A stretch of DNA of 64,000 nt from Chryseomicrobium excrementi (GTDB taxonomy: Bacteria > Bacillota > Bacilli > Bacillales_A > Planococcaceae). The notes below the pieces were generated by a model, which did no database searches, had not been told where the DNA came from, and worked only from the letters and a program-made list of their open reading frames with translations. Location: positions 186,001-250,000 of the forward strand of contig NZ_PCGR01000004.1 in assembly GCF_002798305.1 (NCBI RefSeq), written 5' to 3'. Positions 1 through 8,144 of the stretch are shown here, in pieces (position 1 is the first letter of the stretch; each line of letters starts with the position of its first letter). The position numbers and the translations under genes are program-made.

Positions 1-284
1 TTGGCTTTAAGAAAGTAGATCAAAAAGAGGACCGCGCTGTTTTTAAAGTTGGTGAAGGACCTTTTCTGCTCGTCCTAATTCAGACTTTAGATGAAACTTT
101 TTCGCATTTTAAGAAAGATGGTGAAGACGAGTTCGCTATCGGGTTTAGCAGCACTGAAATCCGTAAATTTCATGCTCATCTAATCGAGCAGAATGTGAAA
201 GTCGAACCGATTCAGGAAGATGACGGCCACCTGTACTTTCACTTCTATGATCCTAGTGGCAACAAACTTCAAGTGCACTGGTAA
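1..284 (+). CDS. VOC/glyoxalase-fold protein, C-terminal part
   Basis: Open frame entering from the left edge (codons from base 3) and stopping with TAA at 282-284, 93 residues. The end reads like the last half of a vicinal-oxygen-chelate domain: a beta-strand rich stretch and the closing motif FYDPSGNKLQVHW, typical of glyoxalase/bleomycin-resistance/dioxygenase family proteins, in which the Asp-Pro-x-Gly-Asn turn precedes the last strand. The start is outside the window, so the substrate and metal ligands cannot be judged. Confidence 0.75.
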   Translation, partial: GFKKVDQKEDRAVFKVGEGPFLLVLIQTLDETFSHFKKDGEDEFAIGFSSTEIRKFHAHLIEQNVKVEPIQEDDGHLYFHFYDPSGNKLQVHW

Positions 285-300
285 AAGCTCCTCTTATCTT

Positions 301-645
301 TCAACCATTGGAAAGACTATAGCTAACCAACAAAATAAAATACACGGTTGAAAAACCTAGAAAAAAGCGAAGTGAAAATCTAGAAATTATTCGGCGCCTT
401 ACAGATTTTTCATATTCTTGTTTTGAAACTACTGTAAACTGCAACGGTAAAAGAATCAAAGTAACAAGAGTTGCCGTCACGATTCCAATTAAAAATAAAT
501 TACTCCAGATTTCAGGGCCTCTGATTGTGAAAAAGGGAAGCCAGAACCAAAGTGGTAAACCAAAGAATAGAAGTGCGGCCGTGATAATAAGGATTGGTAT
601 ATGTTTTTTCTTAAATAGAGTGGAAAAGTACAATGTAGATTTCAT
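301..645 (-). CDS. small membrane protein, unknown function
   Basis: 114 residues with three hydrophobic segments (about 17-38, 47-69 and 90-110) and a basic loop KSVRRRIISR before the third. AGGAG lies 8 bases before the ATG. It converges with the VOC gene to its left and lies downstream of a 60-bp palindrome. I do not recognise the family; an integral membrane location is the only thing the sequence supports. Confidence 0.6.
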   Translation of the reverse strand: MKSTLYFSTLFKKKHIPILIITAALLFFGLPLWFWLPFFTIRGPEIWSNLFLIGIVTATLVTLILLPLQFTVVSKQEYEKSVRRRIISRFSLRFFLGFSTVYFILLVSYSLSNG

Positions 646-716
646 ATGTAAGGCTCCTAAAATACGACTTATTGATCAGGACGAAAAAGGTAAATTAAGG
701 ATGCATATAAAACAAA

Positions 717-776
717 GTTCCCAGGGAAGAATTCATTATGAAGTTAACTTCATACTTTGAAATATTCCCTAGGAAC
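717..776. repeat. 60-bp palindromic repeat, copy 1
   Basis: Near-perfect inverted repeat that begins GTTCCCAGGGAAGAATTCA and ends ATTCCCTAGGAAC, with a central 18-bp perfect palindrome TATGAAGTTAACTTCATA. A second copy is at 3499-3557 in inverted orientation. It lies between two genes on the minus strand and may also act as a transcription terminator, though no clear U-run follows. Confidence 0.7.
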
Positions 777-786
777 AAATGAACCA

Positions 787-1959
787 CTACTTGCCTTTCG
801 ATTTCATAAATTCATCAATATACGTGTAGAGCTCAGTTGATTCTGAGTTATAAAATAGCGTCGTCATATTCGGATGCAAGAGATCTTCATTCAATACCAG
901 GAACAATTCTTGTTCCTTTGTAAAGATTACGACTTGATAAGTGAATTGAAGTCCCGTGTCATCTTGAATCTGTGACTCTGTTAGCTTGTGCGAAGTAAGT
1001 ACTGGGAGCAGTTCCTCTATCTCACTTTCGCTCAGTTCATGAGAGGACTTTTCGGGATCAAACTGAACCTGCCCCGAACCATTTCCTAACCTAGTAATGT
1101 TTACTAAACTAACCTCCTCAAAATTGATTTGAGGAAACACTTCTGCAAACGTTTGTTTAGAAGCTTTAGTAAAACTCCCCGCTTCCGCATAACCTTCTAC
1201 TTTCCCTAGTAAGGCGTCTGCTTCCACCGGTCCAAACTCTTTACTATCCGTACCTCTCCACCACATATCCGATAAAATGAAGTAACTATTTTGTGGTACT
1301 GTGACCTTTTCCATCGAGGTGGCGAAATACTCTTTCATACTTTGTATATCCACGTTTTCTGCATTGACCTTCTCAAAATACTCTTCCTCAGTGAGACCTA
1401 AAGTTCTTGCTTGCCCATAGAAGGTGTTGACCGGCTCGCCATCTAAATAGACTTGGCCGTCAATGATTTCGACCGTGCTTCCAGGCAGGCCAATTATTCG
1501 CCCGATGCTCATAGAAGGCGGCTCTTCTCCCACCTGAGGTTGTGTGTAGTACACAACGTCTCCTTGGGACCATTCTTTAGTATTTGGATCCACTACAAGG
1601 GGGGCTTTATTGATAGTGATGTAGTCATGGTTTCCTCTATCCATGTTGTCTTGTGCCCACTCAATCAATAAATCATCCTCATCAGCAGTCACTACAGGAA
1701 TCTCAGGAGCCGGTTCGATAGGAGTCTGCTGCGCGGTCTGAGTCGACGATGTTGGAGTCGCCAATTGCGAGAACAGATAGCCACCTGCTAGGAGCAGAAA
1801 GAATACGGCAACAGGAACTACAATAAGCAGTCGAGACCTGTGTGGTTTGTGCGTCGAATTCGAAGATACTCGTTTGCGAATCTCTCGCTTCTGCCACTCA
1901 TGAAACAGCGGCTCTTCTCCGAGTTGATGATCAAGGGCCTGTTTGATTTGCTTGTCCAT
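787..1959 (-). CDS. anti-sigma factor with degenerate signal peptidase I-like domain
   Basis: 390 residues. A charged N-terminal region (1-42) ends in a single membrane segment (about 43-66), so residues from 70 on lie outside the cell. Residues about 115-260 match the type I signal peptidase (S26) fold: a GDVVYY strand, a box-D-like RIIGLPGSTVEIIDGQVYLD and a box-E-like YFILSDMWWRGTDSKEFGPV. The catalytic lysine before the box-D Arg is replaced by Gly (SIGRIIGLPG), and no Ser-Met-x-Pro nucleophile box is present, so peptidase activity is unlikely. A further domain (265-390) is unassigned. The start overlaps the sigma gene by 29 bases, so the two are translationally coupled, which supports an anti-sigma role. 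The peptidase-like domain may bind a signal peptide or ligand; that is inference. Confidence 0.7.
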   Translation of the reverse strand: MDKQIKQALDHQLGEEPLFHEWQKREIRKRVSSNSTHKPHRSRLLIVVPVAVFFLLLAGGYLFSQLATPTSSTQTAQQTPIEPAPEIPVVTADEDDLLIEWAQDNMDRGNHDYITINKAPLVVDPNTKEWSQGDVVYYTQPQVGEEPPSMSIGRIIGLPGSTVEIIDGQVYLDGEPVNTFYGQARTLGLTEEEYFEKVNAENVDIQSMKEYFATSMEKVTVPQNSYFILSDMWWRGTDSKEFGPVEADALLGKVEGYAEAGSFTKASKQTFAEVFPQINFEEVSLVNITRLGNGSGQVQFDPEKSSHELSESEIEELLPVLTSHKLTESQIQDDTGLQFTYQVVIFTKEQELFLVLNEDLLHPNMTTLFYNSESTELYTYIDEFMKSKGK

Positions 1960-2476
1960 CGAACTCCTCCTCTTCTAACATGATTTTCAATCGGTCGCGC
2001 GCGCGTTTCAATCGGGTCTTCACGGTATTTGCGGGCGTCTCAAGTAACGTGGCAATCTCTTCTACTGAAAACTCTTGGTAATAATACAACACGATGGCTT
2101 CTCGGTAACGGATTGGCAGAGCTAGGATTGCTTGCCCTAGTTCATGTGAAGCATCTTGTTTCATCAATACACTATCGAGTGAAGGGGTTGGTTGCAAGAT
2201 GCGATCCCACCACTGAATGACCTGTGCGTTTTTATAGTGCCAACTTCTGAAATAGTCTTGGCAGCGGTTGATGGTCAGTTTGCAAAGATAGTTCTTGTAG
2301 GAAGCTTCCCCCCTGTAGTCCTCAAGTTTCTCAAAGGCTTTTACAAAAACATCTTGCGTGATGTCTTCAGCTATTTGCCTGTCTTTGACATAGGTCATCG
2401 CAAGGCGCATCAGCATTTCCCCATGCTCTTCCATTGCGAGTTCGAGCCGTTGTATTTTCGTATGTACCGGAGCCAC
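1931..2476 (-). CDS. ECF RNA polymerase sigma factor
   Basis: 181 residues with the sigma-2 region (about 20-90; motif AEDITQDVFVKAFEKLEDYRG) and the sigma-4 helix-turn-helix (about 115-165; YREAIVLYYYQEFSVEEIATLL, then TVKTRLKRAR). The start is GTG, with GAGGTGA just upstream. It is paralogous to the sigma factor at 9319-9843: both have a Cys/Arg-rich NRCxDYxRSWHY stretch in region 2. It directs transcription of its own operon if the promoter at 2507-2534 is real, and is expected to be held inactive by the overlapping membrane anti-sigma factor. Confidence 0.92.
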   Translation of the reverse strand: MAPVHTKIQRLELAMEEHGEMLMRLAMTYVKDRQIAEDITQDVFVKAFEKLEDYRGEASYKNYLCKLTINRCQDYFRSWHYKNAQVIQWWDRILQPTPSLDSVLMKQDASHELGQAILALPIRYREAIVLYYYQEFSVEEIATLLETPANTVKTRLKRARDRLKIMLEEEEFDGQANQTGP

Positions 2477-2506
2477 TTCTTCACCTCACTTTTTCTAGTT
2501 GCTTGT

Positions 2507-2534
2507 AGACGGAGCTGGATTCATTATCGTTTCA
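2507..2534 (-). promoter_or_regulatory. ECF-type autoregulatory promoter
   Basis: On the minus strand TGAAAC is followed after 17 bases by CGTCT, the usual AAC/CGT form of ECF promoters. It sits about 30 bases before the sigma gene start. The paralogous sigma gene at 9843 has the same arrangement. Confidence 0.6.
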
Positions 2535-2554
2535 TTTATTTTGAAAATTTTTTA

Positions 2555-2579
2555 ACCCCAGGAATCGGCTCCCTGGGGT
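2555..2579. terminator. hairpin between membrane gene and sigma operon
   Basis: ACCCCAGG pairs with CCTGGGGT across an 8-9 base loop. On the minus strand it follows the stop of the membrane gene at 2585 and is trailed by an A/T-rich tract, so it probably ends that transcript; the U-run is imperfect. Confidence 0.5.
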
Positions 2580-2584
2580 CTGTG

Positions 2585-2968
2585 TCATGCCAGTTTTCTA
2601 GTTTGGAAATAATGCACACCGTAACTAATCAAAGCCACTACTCCAGCGAGTAGAGAGATGAAGAATCCGATTTGAACCACTTCTAGGCTAAAACGGATAT
2701 CCCAACTAGAGATGTTCAAGATCTCTGCGAAGAAAATGAACTGTGTGATGGCGAATAGAGGCAGCGCAAACAAGATAAGGAGGACCGCTTTCGGGCTGAT
2801 TTCTTTAAAGACCATGTACAGCGCAATCGGCGTCAATAGCAGCATATAAATACCGGACCAGTGGTTCAGCCCATTCCCACTTACAAATTCGATTTGGACC
2901 CATTCGAAAAACAGGCCAGCAAGAGTTAAGGCAAGTGCAATGAGTGTAAGCATCTTGAATGGCTTCAT
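2585..2968 (-). CDS. four-helix membrane protein, unknown
   Basis: 127 residues with four hydrophobic helices (about 6-24, 40-56, 62-82, 96-118) and a short basic C-terminus (HYFQTRKLA). GGAGTG precedes the ATG. It reads away from the divergent lipoprotein at 3064. I see no family signature; it is a plausible small integral membrane protein. Confidence 0.65.
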   Translation of the reverse strand: MKPFKMLTLIALALTLAGLFFEWVQIEFVSGNGLNHWSGIYMLLLTPIALYMVFKEISPKAVLLILFALPLFAITQFIFFAEILNISSWDIRFSLEVVQIGFFISLLAGVVALISYGVHYFQTRKLA

Positions 2969-3063
2969 CTAAATCAACACTCCTCCAAGTCATTTCTTTC
3001 ATCGTAATGCTATTCCCTAAAAAAGTAAATATACGTATAATCATACAGTTAAGGGGTGGTAGT

Positions 3064-3477
3064 ATGAAAAAATGGTTTGGATCAATTATGATATTTTGTC
3101 TCTTACTTTCGGGTTGTGGAGGGCCTGAACAAGAAACGCAAGTTTATAAAGCTGGAATTCGAGATTGGGCAGGCGAAATCACACTTCATGGCGAGGAAAG
3201 CGAAGACGATGCGAAGCTTGTTGCAACCTATACTGGGGAAAATGCAGATCAATTAACCGATGCAATGAACAAGTTGTCCTTCATCCAACTTGACGGAGAA
3301 CTCTCAAAAGAATTTGATGGATTGCCTTCAGATGGAAAGCTTATCTATAAGTTGTCGAATGATGACCTCATAGAAAAGTTTGAATCTTACAACCCTGTCG
3401 CTGTTCACGTTCAATGGACTGAGGGAGATGCAGTTGTCATCGAGTCTCTTCAATTTAGCAATGCTGATGTTCAATAA
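3064..3477 (+). CDS. small lipoprotein, unknown
   Basis: 137 residues starting at the ATG after AAGGGGTGG. An earlier in-frame start is possible but lacks a ribosome binding site. The N-terminus is a lipoprotein signal with lipobox LLSG-C (Cys about 17), so it is likely anchored outside the membrane. The mature part is acidic with no recognised domain. A TATAAT-like box lies upstream at about 3035. The 60-bp palindrome copy 2 follows it. Confidence 0.7.
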   Translation: MKKWFGSIMIFCLLLSGCGGPEQETQVYKAGIRDWAGEITLHGEESEDDAKLVATYTGENADQLTDAMNKLSFIQLDGELSKEFDGLPSDGKLIYKLSNDDLIEKFESYNPVAVHVQWTEGDAVVIESLQFSNADVQ

Positions 3478-3498
3478 ATTTCAGAGACATAAATTTTA

Positions 3499-3557
3499 GC
3501 TCCCAGGGAAGATTTCAATGAACGAGTATACTTCTTTCTGAATTCTTCCCTGGGAGC
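3499..3557. repeat. 60-bp palindromic repeat, copy 2
   Basis: Inverted repeat opening GCTCCCAGGGAAGA and closing TCTTCCCTGGGAGC around a GTATAC centre. Its reverse complement matches copy 1 (717-776) over the first 19 bases except one, and again in the TTGAAAT and TTCCCT parts. It lies between two plus-strand genes. Confidence 0.7.
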
Positions 3558-3622
3558 AATTTCTTTCACTTTCCGAAACTTCTCGCCACTTTATTCGTAA
3601 AGTAACTAAGAGGTGATTTCGT

Positions 3623-5293
3623 ATGAAGAAAAACTGGATACTATCTTTAGTAGTGACTTTGACACTTATCGGTCTGTTTCCTGTGCAGGCGCTGGCCATC
3701 GACTTTGAAATTGAAACGGTACGAATTGATGCTCAGCTGAATGAAGACGGCTCTGCTTCTGTAACAGAGCGTTTCACGTATGCGTTTGAAGAAGACTTCA
3801 ATGGGATTACGAGAAGCTTGATAGAAAAAGAAGGCACTTCGATTGAAAATTTTCAGGCGTTTGAAAATGGCAAGGCTCTCCGAACGGAATTTGTGGACGG
3901 GATGTACCGCGTCTACCGAGCTGGTGAAGACGGCGATACCGTGACAATCGATTTAACTTATACTATTACGGATGTTGTGGAAAAGTTTGAAGACGGGGCC
4001 CAGTTCTACTACGCCTTCTTTGATGAAAGCAACGAGAGTGCGTATCAAGACATCACTATTTCTGTGACGCCACCGGGCACATCCACCAACACAGAAGCAC
4101 TGGGATACGAAGAAGCATTTGGTTCCCAAATGGTCACAGCAGATGGAACTGCCCTTTTTGAGATCGGCTTAGTCGATGAAGGAGAAAACGGGGACGTTCG
4201 GGCGATTTTTGATGCAGACCTGTTCCCCGCCCTCTCGACTTCAAATGGAGCAGTCCGAGATGACATGGCCGAAGACAACATTCGCATGCAAGAGCAAGCT
4301 GCGGTGTTCTCAGAAAATCAACAAACAGCGAGTACAATCGCAAAACCAGCTGTCACAGTAGGAGGAACACTTCTACTGCTGTCGGTGCTAGTCCTCTGGT
4401 TGCGTGCAGCACGACGTAAAAAATCGGTCCAAAGTGATGCTTCAGGTTTCACAGTACCTGCTGAGACGATGAGTATTCCGGCAACATTATATTTCACCAA
4501 CTCACCATTCTTGTCACCGCATGTGACCGTAGCAGCTATTCTCGACCTGATACGAAAAGGAAACTTACGCCAAGTATCTGAAGACCAGTTTGAACTGGTC
4601 GACCGCAACACGCAGTATGCACATGAAGAGACCTTGCTCAAGCTCCTCGTCGACCGTATCGGAAACGGCAAGGAGTTTACCCTTACACAAGTTAAAGAGT
4701 TTACACAGAAGACCATCTACCACGCCGAATACAATGAAGCCATCGCTAAATGGAACAAGGGTGTCCGAGCTGAAGTGCTTTCTCACCGCTTTTATGAGAA
4801 GCACCCTACTCTTCGCTGGACTGCTGGAGTTGCCTCCGCAGCATTCGTAGGCATCGCCATTTACACAGCCATCTACGACTTGTTACCTTGGACATTCGGC
4901 TCCGTGATGCTCGCAATGGGCACGCTGTTTTTAGCTCTCTTCTATTCTCCTCTCACTCGAGAAGGACACGAGATTCGCTCCCAGTGGCGAACTTTGAAAA
5001 AAGAGTTTCTTATGGTAACAGAAGAACAGTGGAAATCCTTAACGGAAGATGAGCGAAAACGCGCCTATGCTTATTTACTCGGTAGTGATTCCAAAACAGC
5101 TACTAAACAAGCTACTGCTTTCCATGCTGCAACTTCTTCATCAGATGATAGCAGTTTCGTGATGAATCCTGTCTTTCTAACCACCATTTTTGTAGCTGCA
5201 AATACATCCACTAGCGCCAGCGCTAGCGGAGGAGCAACTTCTGGCGGTGGTGCAGGAGTTGGTGGCGGTGGAGGCGGATCAGGCGCCTTTTAA
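3623..5293 (+). CDS. DUF2207 membrane protein
   Basis: 556 residues with a signal peptide (cleavage probably after VQALA near 26), an extracellular DUF2207 domain of beta strands (about 27-225), a membrane segment (about 243-262) followed by a basic stop, a cytoplasmic stretch, two further helices (about 395-440) and a Gly/Ser-rich tail ending GGGGGSGAF. That order (secreted domain, helix, loop, helix pair, glycine tail) is characteristic of the family, whose function is not known. GAGGTGA precedes the ATG. It appears to be a single-gene transcript ended by the hairpin at 5305. Confidence 0.88.
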   Translation: MKKNWILSLVVTLTLIGLFPVQALAIDFEIETVRIDAQLNEDGSASVTERFTYAFEEDFNGITRSLIEKEGTSIENFQAFENGKALRTEFVDGMYRVYRAGEDGDTVTIDLTYTITDVVEKFEDGAQFYYAFFDESNESAYQDITISVTPPGTSTNTEALGYEEAFGSQMVTADGTALFEIGLVDEGENGDVRAIFDADLFPALSTSNGAVRDDMAEDNIRMQEQAAVFSENQQTASTIAKPAVTVGGTLLLLSVLVLWLRAARRKKSVQSDASGFTVPAETMSIPATLYFTNSPFLSPHVTVAAILDLIRKGNLRQVSEDQFELVDRNTQYAHEETLLKLLVDRIGNGKEFTLTQVKEFTQKTIYHAEYNEAIAKWNKGVRAEVLSHRFYEKHPTLRWTAGVASAAFVGIAIYTAIYDLLPWTFGSVMLAMGTLFLALFYSPLTREGHEIRSQWRTLKKEFLMVTEEQWKSLTEDERKRAYAYLLGSDSKTATKQATAFHAATSSSDDSSFVMNPVFLTTIFVAANTSTSASASGGATSGGGAGVGGGGGGSGAF

Positions 5294-5304
5294 ATTTCAG
5301 ACCA

Positions 5305-5337
5305 GATAGTCCTCGCTATACGGCGAGGGCTATTTTC
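5305..5337 (+). terminator. rho-independent terminator after the DUF2207 gene
   Basis: ATAGTCCTCGC pairs with GCGAGGGCTAT and is followed by TTTTCATT. Confidence 0.8.
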
Positions 5338-5411
5338 ATTCTCGACGACAGCACAAATTTTGGTATACTTGACATACTTCCTACATACAAAACGGAAACG
5401 AGTGATGTCTG

Positions 5412-6980
5412 GTGAAGCTCCCTCTAAAATTTTGGATTATTTTTATAACCACTCTAACCATGGTCATCACACTTACAGTCATTTTTGTCACAGAATACTA
5501 CGTCAGCAGAGAAACACTGACAGAGACTGCTCTAGAACAGAATTACTCCAACGCACGAAAATTGAGCGCTTTAACTAACGATAGTTTTATCATGATGCAA
5601 GATACCTTACATGCGCACCACGATAAAATTTTAGAAAACTGGGATGATCCTCAAATGCTTAAGGAAATCGTTCAAGATGTGCATGACTCAAACTTCAACT
5701 TCAACTCTGTCACTATTATCAATGCAGATGGGACAGGGCGTGCCAATCATCCCGAATTGAATTTGGTCGGCAAGTTTGTAAATTCTGATGGCGTAAAAAC
5801 GGGTATCGAACTTCAAGAAGATTTTATTTCTGAACCCTACATAGGAACCAATGATAAATTGATGCTCATCGTATCCACAGCCCTTTATCAGAATGGCGAA
5901 TATTACGGAATGCTCAATGGCCTCGTATGGTTACAAGAACAGAACTTTTTGACACGACTCCTTGAACAAACTTACGGCAGCGATGTAGAACAGGCTGCTG
6001 TTTACGACAGAAATGGCAATTACATCTACCATAGAAACTCTGCGTGGATTGGAACAAAAGCGCATGAAAACCAAGCTACTCGCGACTTAGCTAAAGGACT
6101 CTCAGGAAAAGGCATTATAGAGAATCGTTTGGGCGAGACTTTCTATGCGGGATACACAAGAGTACCCGAAAGTGGCTGGGGTATAATTTCAATGACTCCT
6201 GAAGAATTAGCACTTGCTCCTGCTTCTCTTTCCGCAAACCGCGCTTTACTTATTGGGTTACCATTCATTATAGGTGCCTTTTTATTGTTAATTGGATTAA
6301 TCTTGTTCATCACAAGACCCTTAAATCGTCTCTCGGCAGTTGATTATTCGAAGCCTATAGGAGAAATCATTGGAGAGGCTAAGTCCATCCAGTCTCCCTA
6401 TAGAGAGGCAGAAAATATTAAACAAATGATCCTGTCTTTTGCTCAGAATCAGCAACATCTTGTAACGGAACTTGAAACATTGGCTGTTACTGACCCCATG
6501 ACTGGCCTTGCTAATCGTCGGCAATTTAATCATATGGTGACTATGATTAAAGAAAACAATGAAATCTTTGGTTTCATCATCCTTGATATCGATCGCTTCA
6601 AATCAATCAATGATACATATGGCCATCTGATTGGCGATCAAGTGATCATCAAGCTAGCGGACATTCTAAAGTCCTTTGCTCCAACTGCCAGTTTGCCTGT
6701 AAGACTTGGCGGAGAAGAATTTGGTTTTGTGCTTCAAGATACTTCTATGGAGGGTGTTTATGCGCTTGCCGAGCGGATTCGAAGAGAAGTGGAACATGCA
6801 GTCTTCCCTGTACCGCAAGCCGTCACGGTATCTATTGGAGCAGGGTATCTAGATTGCGACCATTGTGATTTGAATACGTTTTTCAATGCTGTAGATGAGC
6901 AACTCTATAAAGCGAAAGAAGGCGGAAGAAATCGTGTGGAGACGGTCTCTTTCATAAAGGGGATTCGCCAAAACTCCTAA
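5412..6980 (+). CDS. membrane diguanylate cyclase with Cache sensor domain
   Basis: 522 residues from a GTG start. A membrane helix (about 10-28), an extracellular Cache-type sensing region (about 35-265; GYTRVPESGWGIISM is a typical Cache ending) and a second helix (about 277-300) lead to a GGDEF domain (about 358-515). The domain has DPMTGLANRR, LDIDRFKSIND and the active-site signature GGEEF, so it should make c-di-GMP from GTP. The RxxD inhibitory site usually found five residues before the signature is absent (SLPVRLGGEEF), suggesting no product inhibition through that site. There is no EAL domain. It is followed by a strong terminator. Confidence 0.92.
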   Translation: MKLPLKFWIIFITTLTMVITLTVIFVTEYYVSRETLTETALEQNYSNARKLSALTNDSFIMMQDTLHAHHDKILENWDDPQMLKEIVQDVHDSNFNFNSVTIINADGTGRANHPELNLVGKFVNSDGVKTGIELQEDFISEPYIGTNDKLMLIVSTALYQNGEYYGMLNGLVWLQEQNFLTRLLEQTYGSDVEQAAVYDRNGNYIYHRNSAWIGTKAHENQATRDLAKGLSGKGIIENRLGETFYAGYTRVPESGWGIISMTPEELALAPASLSANRALLIGLPFIIGAFLLLIGLILFITRPLNRLSAVDYSKPIGEIIGEAKSIQSPYREAENIKQMILSFAQNQQHLVTELETLAVTDPMTGLANRRQFNHMVTMIKENNEIFGFIILDIDRFKSINDTYGHLIGDQVIIKLADILKSFAPTASLPVRLGGEEFGFVLQDTSMEGVYALAERIRREVEHAVFPVPQAVTVSIGAGYLDCDHCDLNTFFNAVDEQLYKAKEGGRNRVETVSFIKGIRQNS

Positions 6981-6984
6981 TAGC

Positions 6985-7021
6985 AACAGCCCTCAGACTA
7001 TAGTAGTCGAGGGCTGTTTTC
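6985..7021 (+). terminator. terminator after cyclase gene
   Basis: AACAGCCCTC pairs with GAGGGCTGTT around a short inner stem (GACTATAGTAGTC), followed by TTTT. Confidence 0.85.
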
Positions 7022-7059
7022 TATAGGGACACCATCACTCTTCGCTGGATGGTTTTTAA

Positions 7060-8055
7060 CTATCTCTCTTGATCCTTGTCTTTAAAATTATCGGCGAAGT
7101 TCTTTAAGAACTCGACATTCAACTCAATATTGTTCTCATAGGTATATTTGATCCCGTAGCCAAGCGCTAGCGTCATAGAAGCAGCAACTCCGCCTCCAAT
7201 AGCCGCTCCTGCGCCAGGCACTACTTTGACAGCTTGACGGAAGATACTCTTGCCGATATTACCTGTAAATGTGGCAATCGCTAACTCACGTGCTCGCTGT
7301 TTAGAAATTGGTTTGTCGTAAAGAGTCGCAAGTCTCACCATCATCCCTACTTGTAGACCTGTAAGAGGGACGATGTCTGCTCCTGGTAGAGGAACCGCTC
7401 CAACCACTCCTGCCGAAGCTGCCGTGGCGAGGATCCATCGGTTAGCGACCGCGGATTTTGCTTTTAATTCTTTGGCGAAGAGTAGGTCCTTTTTTTTCGT
7501 CTGTAAAATATCTAAGATGGCGTCGCGCAACTGCTGCATGTTTTCTCCTGTACGAGAAGAGATTGGGATGACTTTGAACTCGTTCCCTGTATTCGTCTTG
7601 ATGTACTGGACAAGTTCTGGGATATCATCCGCAGCATCGATTTTATTTAAAACGAGCAGGATTTCTTTATTCGTTTTTCTTACTTCTTGAAGCGACTTCT
7701 TCTCACCTTCTGATAAGACCGTTCCTGCTGCGTTCAAGAAGAACAGAATGACGTCCGCTTCTTTATAGTATTTCAGTGTCTCCGCAGAGTTCTCCCTGTT
7801 GATGTCATCTAAGCCTGGTGTATCCACAAAGGCAATCTTCTCTTTGTAAACATACTTTTTGATAGCGGTCGTCTCACCTGGTTGCGCTCCGACAGACGCT
7901 ACGTCTTCTTCCATAATCTGATTCACCGTAGAAGATTTCCCCGCATTGACGTCCCCAATTAAAACAAAGAGAATTTCGTTATCGAGCTGCTCTTGAACGT
8001 CTCGCAACTCCTTATCATACAGGTCATTGAATTCTTGTTCGTTAAACTCCATCAT
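7060..8055 (-). CDS. Era-like GTPase with DUF697 membrane domain
   Basis: 331 residues. GTP-binding motifs are clear: G1 GDVNAGKSS (34-42), a G2 Thr in PGETTA, G3 DTPG (78-81) and G4 NKID. Residues about 200-320 form a DUF697-type region rich in Gly/Ala hydrophobic helices (ATAASAGVVGAVPLPGAD), expected to insert in or lie on the membrane. Family members are stress-linked or dynamin-like GTPases of unclear role. Two consecutive ATG codons are possible; the second (8052) has better spacing to AAGGGG. It appears to be monocistronic. Confidence 0.88.
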   Translation of the reverse strand: MMEFNEQEFNDLYDKELRDVQEQLDNEILFVLIGDVNAGKSSTVNQIMEEDVASVGAQPGETTAIKKYVYKEKIAFVDTPGLDDINRENSAETLKYYKEADVILFFLNAAGTVLSEGEKKSLQEVRKTNKEILLVLNKIDAADDIPELVQYIKTNTGNEFKVIPISSRTGENMQQLRDAILDILQTKKKDLLFAKELKAKSAVANRWILATAASAGVVGAVPLPGADIVPLTGLQVGMMVRLATLYDKPISKQRARELAIATFTGNIGKSIFRQAVKVVPGAGAAIGGGVAASMTLALGYGIKYTYENNIELNVEFLKNFADNFKDKDQER

Positions 8056-8144
8056 CCTACCCCTTCCTCTAGTCCACTTCGTAATCCAGTGGATGTTCCT
8101 ACTTGTTTTACGTAGAGCAGAGGAAAAGGTTCCCTGATAGTGCC

